Of a stretch of 64,000 nucleotides of DNA, positions 12,561 to 23,787 are shown in pieces. Within the stretch, counting starts at the first letter, position 1. Each line of letters begins with the position of its first letter. This DNA comes from Saccopteryx bilineata (Eukaryota > Chordata > Mammalia > Chiroptera > Emballonuridae). A program made the translations under genes and the position numbers. Where the stretch lies: NCBI RefSeq assembly GCF_036850765.1, contig NC_089491.1, forward strand, positions 93,900,740 to 93,964,739, in the 5' to 3' direction. The notes under the pieces were generated by a model. The model saw only the letters and a program-made list of their open reading frames with translations. It had not been told where the DNA came from and ran no database searches.

Positions 12561-15425
12561 TTAATATACCACCAAACTTTAATCCATGAAACGTACATCT
12601 TCCTCTAAATGTCCTTTGTTTTCTTACTTATTGGTGATCAACACATCTTGAAAAGAATATTTCATTCTTTCTTTAGCAAAGAACCTTCCTGTAAAGTCTG
12701 AATGAGTATGTCTTTCTTTCCCAGGTGTATACTTTCATAATAGCCCTTAATACGGTACCTTGTATGATAATTATATTTTCCCCCACTGCTTCCCTTGATA
12801 GCACAAGCTAGTTCATATTTTTGTGTACACCCTCAGTGGGTAGCACAGTATTTGGCACACAGAAGGTTCTCAACAAGTTTGTTAAACAAATTATCTATTT
12901 CCCTTTTGATCATTTGTGATCAAAAGTATAAAAATTTCCCCTTTCCTTAAAAAATAATAGACATTAGGTAAAGTAAAAACTTTGAAGTGGAAAGTACTTG
13001 CTGAATTCAGTGTGACAAAAGGCAATTCAATGCACTGAGCACACAGTAAATGGTCAACCCCTTAGAATTTCAGTGTACAAGTATAAACTCATGATGCAGT
13101 AATGGTAGTCAATCCCTGTAGATGTTCTCATTCATCCTAAAATGATAAAATGTATTGTGTCTGCATAGAAAATAAATGTTGCTTTTGCTTCCTGAATTTT
13201 TTTATTGTGATAGACAAAAAAACTTGATGTTTTGGTGCATTTTTTTAGTTCTAATAATACATTTTAGCTTGATGGTTAATGGTTGAGCATAATTTAAAAA
13301 TTAGCTTAATATATATAAACTTTGTAAGATAGTTTATATGATATACTAAATCATTAATGTGATAGTATCAAAGTACTTATAAAATATAGTTTAAGAAATA
13401 TGGTACTTAATCTATAAGCAAGAGAATAAAGAAAAAAAGTTAAAGTTAAAATAATCATAAATCCTAAGATGTTTTCCTTTCTTTTTATTTTTAGTGTTCA
13501 ATATTATAGGTCCTTGTCATCATAAAATGATTGATGAAGAAATGAACTACAAATCCAGGGCTGATGAAAGTCATGTGAAAAAGTACAGAGTAAAAATTCA
13601 CATTCCAAAGCTATCTCTTCCATTTCAATTACTGTCCTAAAGCCACCCAGCAGCACTCACTAGAATGACCTGTGAAAACATAAAAAAAGGGTGCAAGTCT
13701 CCATTCCGTTGTTTGCTTAGTGGTGTGACTGTAGGCAGATCATTAAACTCTGACTCTCTTATAAGGGGCGAAAACAGCAAGGCCTATTTAGCAAAATATT
13801 TAATGAAATATAGGTGTCCATTAGGTGAAGTTAGGCTATTCTATGGCTAATAAGCAATTTGAAAATATGAGTGGCTTCAAACTACTTGTATTTCCCACTC
13901 ATGCTTCAGGTGCTTCATGGTTGAGCGGCTGCACACCCTGCTGCACACCACCTTCTCCCCGGGCCCCAGGTGCACATAAGATCCACCATCTGGAATGTTG
14001 TCCATCTGCCAAGGAAGGAAATGAAAGTGTAGCAAATTGTATACTAACTTTATAAGCTTCAACTCAGAAGTAACACATGCCACTTCTGCTCATGTTTCCT
14101 TGATCATATTTCAAGAGGACAGGGAAGTATAAATTTACCATATGCTCCAGGGGTTATCCAGAAATATTTATTGTATATCAAGATTTTATATTAAAATTTA
14201 ATATTAAAATACATACCATAACATGTTTGATAAATTCAATGGATAAATAATAATAGATAGCTTATTGAACTGAGAATTTACTCTGTTCAGGGTACACTGC
14301 TAAGGGCTTTGCTGCCATCGCCTCGTTTCATTCTTACATGGGCCTGTGAGATAACATCCTGAGCTACCAGACACACTGTATGCCTCTCCAATCCCTAGTC
14401 CCCTGGGATTTTTATCTCTAAGGAGCTGAGGTTTCATTTGGGATAACAGTGTATAAAGCTCATATTATAGCTGCCAGGAACCAGGTGAAAAATTTCTGGC
14501 CAAACTATGGAATTCCCTGAACATGACATTGCTTCTTGAAAGAATACTATATAAACAAAGCAGAATTTCCTCCTTTCTACAGAAAGCTGAAATGATATCA
14601 AATGATACAAACAGTGATTTGGGGATGGTGAGGTAAGAAGCATAGGGTTGGAAAGATAACTAGGAAAATATCAGCCGTGACTTCATTGGTGAAGGTGCGG
14701 ACCTGATGCTGGCAGCCACTCTCTGCTGGCCTTCCTGTTAGGTGAGCTAAATAAGCTTGCTGTTTTTTGAGCTGATTTCTAAAAATTTTCTCTTTTTTTA
14801 CTGAATCAGTCTCAGACAATGCAATTTTTATCCCTATGGATTAATAACAAAACGAGTCATGAAGAAGTTGTATACAGTGGCCAAAATAACAAGACCAATT
14901 AGTGCCAAAGCTGAGACATAGATCTATAAGGACCTGACTCTAAAATGGGATATTAACAATTGGATAGAATGCAATTGATTCTAAACAGCTATGAGTGAAA
15001 CCCTAGATACTTTGCTTTTCAAACACATGTGAATAAGTTATTGATAAAATTTAAGTATTGCTAAGGAACTGAGAAATTTTCAATGTCTATAAAATAGAGT
15101 TGGCATAAAATGCTTGAGTTCAGTGTATTCAGTTGTTCTTAATGTAACTTGGACAATAGGATTTAACTGTTTAAATATATTTTTCAATGAAAGACTAGTA
15201 ATATAAGTGAATGTAGAATAACCAGTATATTTTCTCTGTTCCCTCACATGTGAATTGTAATCATTGATTAGGTAATATGCATTACTTTCTATTTTGTGAA
15301 ATCTATGATTTTATTGTGGTGATGAAAGCTGACAAGTGTTAGAAACCTAACTATTCTTTGCACACTGTTCCTGATAGAACAAATAGTAATTCTCTGTTTA
15401 ATATCGACCTTCTCCAGAGTTGCAT
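12561..15425. other. AT-rich non-coding stretch with L2/MIR-like scraps
   Basis: No gene seen. Around 12795-12895, phrases such as GCACAGTATTTGGCACACAGAAGG resemble the 3' end of L2/MIR elements on the plus strand. A possible MIR piece lies at 14255-14345. Several short open frames here (for example 13825-14055) have no recognisable homology. Confidence 0.4.
14255..14345 (-). mobile_element. MIR-like relic
   Basis: The sequence follows the pattern TTATTGA..TTTACTCTGTTCAGGGTACACTGCTAAGGGCTTT..CTCGTTTCATTCTTACA. This is the reverse complement of the MIR 3' half (a 'lower-case' version of GTGCCAGGCACTG..CTCATTTAATCCTCACA). Divergence is high. Confidence 0.5.
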
Positions 15426-15429
15426 TCTT

Positions 15430-16112
15430 TCTTTTTTTTTTTTTTTTAAATAAATTTTTATTAATGGTAATGGGATGACATTAATAAATCAGGGTACATA
15501 TATTCAAAGAAAACATGTCTAGGTTATTTTGTCATTAAATTATGTTGCGTACCCCTCGCCCAAAGTCAGATTGTCTTCCGCCACCCTCTATCTAGTTCTC
15601 TGTGCCCCTCCCCCTCCCCCTAACTCTCTCCCTCCCTCCCTCCCATGTCCTCCCTCCCCCCACCCCTGGTAACCACCACACTCTTGTCCATGTCTCTTAG
15701 TCTCATTTTTATGTTCCACCAATGTATGGAATCATGTAGTTCTTGTTTTTTTCTGATTTACTTATTTCACTCCTTATAATGTTATCAAGATCCCACCATT
15801 TTGCTGTAAATGATCTGATGTCATCATTTCTTATGGCTGAGTAGTATTCCATAGTGTATATGTGCCACATCTTCTTTATCCAGTCTTCTATTGAAGGGCT
15901 TTTTGGTTGTTTCCATGTCTTGGCCACTGTGAACAGTGCTGCAATGAACATGGGGCTACATGTGTCCTCACGTATCAATGTTTCTGAGGTTTTGGGGTAT
16001 ATACCCAGTAGAGGGATTGCTGGGTCATAAGGTAGTTCTATTTGCAGTTTTTTGAGGAACCACCATACTTTCCTCCATAATGGTTGTACTACTTTACAGT
16101 CCCACCAACAGT
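15430..16112 (-). mobile_element. 5'-truncated L1 (LINE-1), minus strand
   Basis: A T tract at about 15430-15447 is the copied poly(A) tail. Next come a 3' UTR with a strongly C-rich segment (15600-15668, so G-rich in the L1 sense) and the end of ORF2. The element breaks off at about 16112 within the ORF2 region that reads CCACCAACAGTG on this strand. About 0.68 kb remains of a normal 6-7 kb. The left flank is TTGCATTCTTTC; no matching right copy was found, because an LTR-like block begins directly after the truncation point. Confidence 0.92.
15709..15978 (-). pseudogene. L1 ORF2p C-terminal fragment
   Basis: An 89-codon open frame on the minus strand carries the diagnostic L1 ORF2p C-terminal text, including TWKQPKSPSIEDWIKKMW and YTMEYYSAIRNDDI. 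In a full element this follows the reverse transcriptase and cysteine-rich regions. Only the tail is left here, so the copy cannot encode an active protein. The intact frame suggests a fairly young insertion, or chance over such a short stretch. Confidence 0.9.
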
Positions 16113-16119
16113 GAAGACA

Positions 16120-16480
16120 TGGTGTAGTGCAAGAGGTTGAGGCCAGGGAGGTTCACCACGGATTCGTTCAGAACAAAGAATATAGGTGGAACCTGAGCGC
16201 ATGTGTCATTCCCCTTTATTGAAGTCTGGTGGTGGGGTGAGTAGACAGGCAAGGGAGAGAGCTGACATGGGAAAAGTAGCAGTCTTCTATGAGCCACCTA
16301 GACAAAAGTGGCTTTCTGCCAACAGCCATATCTTTGGTTAGGTAAGATGCTTAAATAAGGCAGTACAAATTTTCTGTATAATGGTTACATAAAGTATAAT
16401 GGTTAGTTGCATAGTAGCCAGAAAACAAGTGCGCAAGCCTAACTGCAGCCATTTCCCCCTCCTCCCTCTCAACCCCCACA
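16120..16480 (-). mobile_element. ERV LTR (probable), minus strand
   Basis: The plus text begins TGGTGTAGTGCAAG and ends AACCCCCACA, giving TGTGGGGG..ACACCA on the minus strand. An AATAAAGGGG signal lies at 16215-16220 (TTTATT on plus), with about 95 bases between it and the 3' end, a normal R-U5 arrangement. I found no clean target duplication. A looser reading gives CATGG before 16122 and CATGA after 16478. The edges are uncertain because the left one meets the truncated L1. Confidence 0.6.
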
Positions 16481-16690
16481 TGACCATGCTTGCCTTGACC
16501 ATTCAATACATCTAGAATTTAATGGAGGATTTGCTCAAAATATATTAATTAAGGTGACCAACATTTTTACAATGAAAAAGAGGACAAAGATAAATGGAAG
16601 AAAACAATATTGTAAATAAAAGAAACATTTTATTCATTGCAACAGTAACACACTATAAAATGATAAATACATAATAAAAACATTTGTAAT

Positions 16691-17035
16691 TGTGAAGTCG
16701 GTGGGCAATGGGGGAAGGTCACGGGAGGAACCAGACCCAGAAACTTTGGCTGGAACCGCCCATACCCATGCTCGCCAAAAGAAACTTCCCAGGAGTCCTT
16801 TGGAAAAGAGCGACCATCTGTCAGCCAATAAAATTTTGCCACATCATATTAGCTCGACTGCCCTAAAGACCCTTTAATTTCCCCCCCACGGTTTCCTCCA
16901 TGCGACTTCTCTGGTCCCCTTTCATGGACCAGAGAACCTCGTCAGGTGGGATGAACTGTACTAAATAAAGCTTTTACTTATCCACACTTCGTGGCTATGC
17001 CCTTTCTTCTTCCTCGGGGGGAAAAATACCTTACA
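16691..17035 (+). mobile_element. Gammaretrovirus-like solo LTR, plus strand
   Basis: It starts TGTGAAGTCGGTGGGCAATG and ends AATACCTTACA. AATAAAGC is at 16964-16971, followed by an R-U5-like GCTATGCCCTTTCTTCTTCC. The flanks carry GTAA at 16686-16689 and 17036-17039, a four-base duplication as in class I ERVs, with one extra T before the LTR. It sits inside the inverted-repeat transposon and is only 19 bases from the next LTR. Confidence 0.7.
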
Positions 17036-17054
17036 GTAAATTTTAGATTGTAAT

Positions 17055-17492
17055 TGTTGCATCCACCGGGTACGAGAACAAATGTCGGAGACTTTCAGGA
17101 GTTTAGATGGTACTTTATTGGCCAAGTTTAACCTGCGCAGGGGCGAACTCCCAAGATGTCCAGAGACTCCGTATTCACAAGGAGCTGCAAACGGTAGTCG
17201 TGCCTGGAGCTTACAGCCAGGTCCTTATATATCCTAAGTGAGCAAGCATTATACAGAAGCAGATGTGGCAGTTAGCTATTCGCTAGGGAGGTCGCACGCA
17301 GCATAGCAACAGGGGCCGGCATAGCAACAGGGGCCGATTTTACCTTAGTGGCGAATTTCAAACATAAACTTCTGATAAGGGTCTCTGACCTTCTTTGTTC
17401 TCAGCCTCACAGGGGCCCTATCAGCTCTCCCTGTTCCTTCAATAGTTACACTCTTGGCAGCCCCAGCATATCAGCACTCCCTGAATCTAACA
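17055..17492 (-). mobile_element. Class I-like solo LTR, minus strand
   Basis: The plus text runs TGTTGCATCCACCGGG .. CCTGAATCTAACA, so it is TGTTAGATTC..GCAACA on the minus strand. The exact four-base target duplication TAAT lies at 17051-17054 and 17493-17496. An AATAAAGTACC signal is present on the minus strand (near 17112-17120). A near-tandem repeat CATAGCAACAGGGGCCG occurs twice at about 17303-17338. The structure is complete, with no internal region left, as after LTR-LTR recombination. Confidence 0.85.
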
Positions 17493-18161
17493 TAATTATG
17501 CTTGCATGCCTATTAATTTTTAACAATAATTGTAAGAAAAAAGTACTCATTTAAATACAAATATGTCACATCACATGCAATGGATCGACTCTGCATCAAT
17601 CAAATATGGACATTTACAGATTAGTCTCCAATATCAAAAAGGAGAATGTGTAGGAGGACACTTTTCTTTTCAAGGGAGGGTGGAATTTACAAAAGGACTA
17701 TCCTCCCTAAAGGAGGATGATTGGTCACCTTAATTAATGAATGAGTAGAATGTTCAATTTGCCTAAAAACATGGACAGAATAAGTAGGAAAAAAAGCACC
17801 GTGTTGAATTAATCACAGCTGTTCGTATTGATTTTTTTTTTTAATTTGGAACCACGGTAGTGTCACAAATAGTCAAATTTAGACTTAACTAAGTGAAATT
17901 TCTTTACCATTTAGAACTGTTTTTTCTTAATGACTGATGTTGTGAGTTCTGAATTACAGAATATAATAGAAATAATAGTAAATATTAATCTTCCAAAAGA
18001 TATATCTGGATTGAGTGAATGTCCCAGTAAAGCCCAAGCTCTATGTCGAACAGGCATCCCTGATTTGACTTCCCAATGCAGTGGGACACTCCTGCTTATC
18101 ATCAGGGCTGGGAGCCTCTTCGAGACTACTCTTGAGGTGGCTATGAGGATGCATTAATCAG

Positions 18162-18683
18162 TGCTGATACCAACTGCCACCAGAGGAAAATACAACCGAC
18201 ACACAAATTAGTTTCAAGAATCACACAGGCAATTTATTACTCACAAATCCTTTTGGTGTGCCTGGACACAGCTTAAGGGGGCCCTGTTGGCGTACTTCTC
18301 TCGAATGTCTTTAGTCAGAGCTCAGAACAGCATGGAGACAGTCCACGTCCACGTTCATGTTCACATTGAAGTCTGGGCGACTACCTCAGCAGGGGCACCT
18401 CAGCTTTAGTACCTTTTCTGGCCAACACCCTCTAACAGGTGTCAATCTGCAGGATTATCATCTCAAATCACTTTTTTGGGAGTTCCTCACAGGGAGCCCT
18501 TTTTATGTTAATCTACTAAAATGTTACATTAAACCATTTTTAAGATGTTCCTAGGAAAGCTTCTTGTTTATGTTAATTTACAGAGTTTCCACATCAAGCC
18601 ACTTCTTATCTATGTATAATTTCACACAAACACTAATTGGGCCCTGCTTGAAAGTTAAAATCTGTTTATCACATCTGCACACA
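18162..18683 (-). mobile_element. ERV LTR, minus strand
   Basis: The plus text starts TGCTGATACCAACTGCC and ends near CTGCACACA, giving TGTGTGCAG..CAGCA on the minus strand. AATAAA (TTTATT at 18233-18238) lies about 70 bases before the 3' end, which is right for R-U5. The U3 contains repeated GTTAATCT/GTTAATTTACA-like motifs. No convincing target duplication was found. This pattern fits a class II-like LTR but the class is not proven. Confidence 0.6.
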
Positions 18684-18689
18684 CTATAT

Positions 18690-20625
18690 TAATTCCCATC
18701 CAGATGGCATAACTTTATTTAATTTTCTTAATTAATTTTAATATTATATCTTAATTTCTTTTATATATCTTCCATATTTTTATATTTTATATATTTAATT
18801 ACTATAACATTATATTACTACAACAGTGAGAGTAGTCTGTATCAATAATTCTTGATAATATTTATAAGTATTTATTGATAATAAATAGAATCTAAAATCA
18901 GAGTGGTTTTAAAAATTATTACATGCTCATATAGTAGTCCTATGTGTATTCTCTTTAGTAGGGTGATCTTCTTCCTCGAAGTAATGTGGGGGGGGGGGCC
19001 CAGCTTCTTTCATCTCTGGCTGTACCACCCCTCTGTAACCAGTTGGTAGAGGAGAAAAAGCTTGAGGGAAATTCCGTCAGAGTGCTTTATGATCTCTGCA
19101 GGTAAGGGGTTTATACCACCAGCACTCAGATGAGAACTATAGCCATACCTTACAACAAAGTGACTCGGAAATTTAGATTAACTATTGCTCCTAAGAACAG
19201 GATAAAGGATTTCAGTAGATAGTCGGTCAGATTATAATTCTGTAATCTGTAATTCTACATGAAATAATATAGACAGTACTTCAATAGAAAGATAAGCAGC
19301 TACCCTACAACATTTACTCTGGTCTTGCTCTCAACCCATATCCAAGCATCAAGCAGTGGCTGTTTTTCCTTGTTGACATTAAGGTGTGCTAAAATAAACT
19401 AAGCTCATCCTGAGAATTTCAGTATGGGAGCTGTCAGTGATATTCTAATGCTGCTGTGTCATATTCTTATTTCCTTAGATAGCTCATCAGAGGAAGATTC
19501 TGTGATGCTAATTAAGCCTCAACCTCTGTATTAATTCACATTATTTCTCTTAGAAGTTCTATTCATTACAGAGATAGAATAAGCATAGAAACAGAACTGG
19601 AAAGACATTCAAATTGACTGTAGACGCAGCGGCTCCTATACGCCCTTTTTTATCTTCAAATGCCAAAGGAAACTTTTTAGTACTGGGAACTGGTCATTGT
19701 TGGTTTTTATAATCATTTTACATTTGTTCAAAATTCAATTAAAATAATTGCCTTTATTAAAATAATTGAAGGTCATCTATAAATTGACTTATTATGTGTT
19801 TGTGTGTGTGTGTTCTCCTCTAAACAAGCATCTGCAACACATTTTAGAATATTTTCTTATATATAAAGAGAAACAAAAAGCCAACAAGTAATAAAGGGAA
19901 AAAAGCATTGTAAAATTACATTCTGTTATTTTTATTTGCTTCTAAAATTTACACTGGTTAATCCAATGTTTATTTTGTACATTTTCACATATAGGTTATT
20001 ATCCATGCTTTTTTCTATTTTAAACCAATTAAACTATAATTCTTAAAGGTCAGAAATCATGTATTTCTGTTTCAAAATTATGTTCCCAATAACCTATGTG
20101 CTGAGCATATTTTAGACACTCAATGACTTATTTTAAATGTTAAATATGTGTAAAACTTGATTTCAAATATTTGGTTTATTTGTCCTGACACATATCCATA
20201 TCTATTGATATGTTCACACACAGACACACACATCTTCACACACCTGTACCTCACAAGTTATTTTCTGTGTAATTAAAAAAGAAAAGAGCCCAGTTTTCAA
20301 GTATTTAACTATTTTTTGCAGACTGATAAGTTTGAAGGGTCTTTCACAATACTCATGCCATTATTGGCAATTTTTATTAAGAGTAAGATATATTATGCAC
20401 ATGTGACAACTATTTTTATCTTGAAATATTATTAATAAACTTTAAAAAGAAGAAAAAATATTCAACAACTCTAAGAAAATCCTATAAATGAGACTACATT
20501 TAGCAAATATATTTTTGCTTAACACAAAAGCCTGTACCATTATTTTATAACTTATAAAATACATGATTATTTTCTATAAAAACTAACATAAAAATGTAAG
20601 CACACCTTGATTACTTATGTATTTG
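18690..20625. other. AT-rich non-coding stretch
   Basis: No gene. It contains a pure G run at about 18987-18998 next to CCCAGC, a short TG tract near 19799-19811 and CA-rich text at 20216-20240. I recognise no repeat family. Confidence 0.4.
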
Positions 20626-20630
20626 AATCC

Positions 20631-21024
20631 TGTGGGTCAAATAAATTTGTAAATATGATATATATATTTGCTCGCTTACAGTTTGCATGGTGTGGGGGAC
20701 AGGCTGTAAGCAGGCAAAGTCATTATAGCCTAAGGGTTAGTTTTAAGACTAAGCCTTTCCAGCTTTTTTAATACTAAGATCTTTTCAAAACTAAGCTTTT
20801 CCCCACACCTTTGATTGTTGCATGATGTGGGGTGGTGCACTCTCATAAGGAATCCCATATTGCCTCAGATAAGTGACTTTGTATCAGAGACTTCCTTGTT
20901 TATATATTGGATTAAAGGTTTTGATTTCTACAATATAAAGTGGGGCAGAGAAGCCCATGCTGAAGGAGAGCAGAGAAAGGCCACGTGGAGGAGAGGAGAA
21001 GCAGCTGCAGCTATTGGCTTTACA
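20631..21024 (+). mobile_element. Solo LTR of the local ERV group, internally shortened
   Basis: It starts TGTGGGTCAAATAAATTTG and ends GCTATTGGCTTTACA. The target duplication AATCC is exact at 20626-20630 and 21025-21029. It has the group's U3 (GGTGTGGGGGACAGGCTGTAAGCAGGC), a TATA-like AATATAAAGTGGGGCAG near 20931-20946 and the GGCCACGTGGAGGAG block. About 300 bases of the 3' part found in its relatives are missing. Orientation is opposite to the large composite next door. Confidence 0.88.
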
Positions 21025-21426
21025 AATCCCTATAAATAAATAAATAAATGACCCTAGAAATATTTACATTATAATTGTGTGTTTTATCCAAAGTGGCTTT
21101 CCATATTTTACATATAACCTAATATTTTATTATGCATATTTTCTAATACATACATACACACCATAGACATCCTTCTTCTCAGTTCATTTTCATTGCCTTA
21201 ATTATCACTGTAAAGCCAGTAGCCACGGCCACCATCACAGCTGCCTGGCCCATGCAGGTTCGCATTTGATTCGAACAGACAGTAATGAGACAATGGAGCC
21301 AAGAACTGCTGGGCCATTAGCTTTAATCCTAGCTTGCACCCGGCGGGCAAGAAATACACACAGTGGGAAAACACTTCCCTTTCCATTCAGGGCTCCCAAA
21401 GCCACTGACTTATCTGAGTTTCCTAG

Positions 21427-22126
21427 TGTTGGGCAAATAAAATATATTATGCTCACTTTGTTAAAGATGGTGCTGCCCACGTAGAGATCCATCACCCAGG
21501 TGATGTTAATGTGTGTCTCTGTGGGCTGTGGGCAGGGTGAATCCTTGTAGCCTGGGGCTTGGTTTTAGGACTAAGTCTTTCCCACTCTTTTTGATATGGG
21601 GTGGTACAATCCCATCATGACTCAGATAAGTGACTTTGTATTAGAGACTTCCCTATTTTGTATATTGGATTAAAGGTTTGGATTTCTACACTATAAAATG
21701 GGGGCAGAATAGGAGCTTGCACTCTTGGTTCCTGAGATTATCATGAGAGGAGAGAGCAGAGAAAGGCCACGTGGAGGAGGCCAGGGGAAAGCAGCCAAGA
21801 TGGCAGAGTGTTGAGTGAGAAGCCAGTTAGTGCAGAGTTTGTGCAGAGAGAAGGAAGGAGATGGGGAACAGAGGTGAATAAGTCTGGTGAGCTAGAAACC
21901 TTTGATTCTAGGAAACTCGGATAAGTCAGTAGCTTTGTGAGCACTGAATGTGAGTGAGTTTTGGGGCCCAGTGTGTGTTTTTACTTGCCCGCCGGGTGCA
22001 AGCTAGAATTAAAGCTAATGGCCCACCAGTTTTTGGCTCCGTTGTTTCTTTACCGGCTGTCTGAATCCAAAAAGAACCTGCATGGGCCAGGCTGCTGTGA
22101 TGGTGGCTCTGGCTACTGGCTTTACA
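21427..22126 (+). mobile_element. Solo LTR inserted inside a relative, opposite strand
   Basis: A 700 bp LTR running TGTTGGGCAAATAAAATAT .. GGCTACTGGCTTTACA, flanked by CCTAG at 21422-21426 and 22127-22131. TATA-like CTATAAAATGG is at 21691-21701 and an ATTAAA polyadenylation signal at 22008-22013. It is the same subfamily as the two LTRs of the ERV at 22695-25193, but inverted. A five-base duplication fits class III ERVs (ERVL/ERV-S/MaLR type). Confidence 0.93.
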
Positions 22127-22464
22127 CCTAGAATTAACGGTTTCTACCTCACCAGCCTTACTCACCTCTTTTCCCCATCTCCTTCTCTCTGCACAAATTG
22201 GCTTCTCCTTCAGCACTCAACCATCCTGGCTGCTTGTCCTGGCCTCCTCCCCGTGGCCTTTCTTTGCTCTCCTCCAGCATGGGCTCCTCTGCCCCAGTTT
22301 ATAGTGTAGAAATCAAAACTTTTAATTCAATATACAAACAAGGAAGTCTCCAAAACAAAGTCACTTATCTAAGGCATAATGGGATTCCTCATGAGAGTGC
22401 ACCACCCCACATCATGCAACAGTCAAGGGTGTGGGGAAAAGCTTACTCTTAAAACTAAGCCTTA

Positions 22465-22656
22465 CAGGGGTCTCCAAACTTTTTACACAGGGGGCCAGTT
22501 CACTGTCCCTCAGACCATTGGAGGGCTGCCAAATACAGTGGTCCTCTCACTGACCACCAATGAAAGAGGTGCCCCTTCCAGAAGTGCAGTGGGGGCTGGA
22601 TAAATGGCCTCAGGGGGCCACATTGCGGCCTGCGGGCCATAGTTTGGGGACACCTG
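22465..22656. mobile_element. Non-autonomous hAT transposon, internally deleted copy
   Basis: The ends CAGGGGTCTCCAAACT and AGTTTGGGGACACCTG are inverted repeats of hAT/Charlie type. The flanks AAGCCTTA (22457-22464) and AAGGCTTA (22658-22665) are an eight-base target duplication with one mismatch, with one extra C after the right end. Compared with the copy at 58166-58495 it lacks about 140 bp from its middle. It has no transposase frame and would have depended on a partner element. Confidence 0.88.
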
Positions 22657-22694
22657 CAAGGCTTAGGCTATAACCAGCCTGCCTTCTTACAGCC

Positions 22695-23404
22695 TGTAAA
22701 GCCAGTAACCTGGGCTACCATCAGAGCCGCCTGGCCCATGAAGGTGCTTTTTGGATTCAGACAGATGGTAAAGAAACAACGGAGCCAAAAGCTGATGGAT
22801 CATCATCTTTAATTCTAGCTTGCACCCGGTGGGCAAGTAAAAACACACACTGGGCTCCAAAACCCAATCACATTCAGTGTTCACAAAGCTACTGACTTAT
22901 CCAAGTTTCCTAGAGTCAAAGGTTTCTAGCTCACCAGAATTATTCACCTCTGTTCCCCATCTCCTTCCTTCTCCCTGCACAAACTCTGTACAAACTGACC
23001 TCTCACTCAACACTCCGCCATCTTGGCTGCTTCTCCTGGCCTCCTCCACGTGGCCTTTCTCTTCTCTCCTCTCTGCTTTCTCCTCTCTAATGCTAATCTC
23101 AGGAACCAAGAGTGAGCTCCCGTTCTGCCCCCACTTTATAGTGTAGAAATCCAAACCTTTAATCCAATATACAAAATAGGGAAGTCTCTAATACAAAGTC
23201 ACTTATCTGGGGCATGATGGGATTGTACCACCACACATCGAAAAGGGTGGGAAAGGCCTAATCCTAAAACCAAGCCCCAGGCTACAAGGATCCTGCCTGC
23301 CCACAGCCTGCCCCCAACATACATTAATATCACCTGGTGACAGCCTCCACGTGGGCAGCGCCATCTTTAACAAAGTGAGAATAATATATTTTATCTGCCC
23401 AACA
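22695..23404 (-). mobile_element. 3' LTR of the non-autonomous ERV
   Basis: A 710 bp LTR; plus-strand ends are TGTAAAGCCAGTAACC and TATCTGCCCAACA. On the minus strand it carries a TATA-like CACTATAAAGTGGGGGC (near 23128-23144) and an ATTAAAG polyadenylation signal (near 22812). It faces the 21427-22126 LTR in inverted orientation across a 568 bp spacer. Confidence 0.92.
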
Positions 23405-23787
23405 ATCCACCCCTATGCTCACTTTACTACCCACAATCTACATCATGGATATCCCTGTGCAAAGAAATTAGGCACATTACACAAATTACGACAGCACAAA
23501 TCATACAGTTTCAACAATCACAAAGGTACACTTCACCAGTCTCTGAGCACTTTGCCCAAAGCACAAAATGTCCTCAGCCTTCTTTCTAGCCATAGGAAAA
23601 ACTTCCAGGGGCAGGGGAGTGCTTCCAGCAAAGCCACCCCCACCCCCATCAGGGTATTTCACATTGTCCAAAATCCATAAGTCCATCCAACAAAGGAGTC
23701 AGTGCCCACTCCAGTCATAGTCCAAGAAATCAGTCCATGCACATGGGGCCTCAGCCACCCCCCTCATCCCTGCTATCCTGGCAGGTC

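Larger units (their letters stand above)
16545..17737. mobile_element. Terminal-inverted-repeat DNA transposon, cut by two LTRs
   Basis: The left end reads AAGGTGACCAACA (16551-16563) and the right end ATTGGTCACCTT (17720-17731), its inverse with a small mismatch. Both ends are flanked by TTAATTAA (16545-16552 and 17730-17737), which fits an eight-base hAT-type target duplication. Because TTAATTAA is itself a palindrome, it could instead be part of the inverted repeat. The element's own DNA is 16553-16690, 17036-17054 and 17497-17729, roughly 390 bp, with no open frame. It would be a non-autonomous copy; the family was not assigned. Confidence 0.6.

Noticed and set aside
16120..17492. One provirus made of the neighbouring LTRs
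   Set aside because: The three LTRs have different sequences, orientations and duplications, so they are separate solo insertions, not the two ends of one element.
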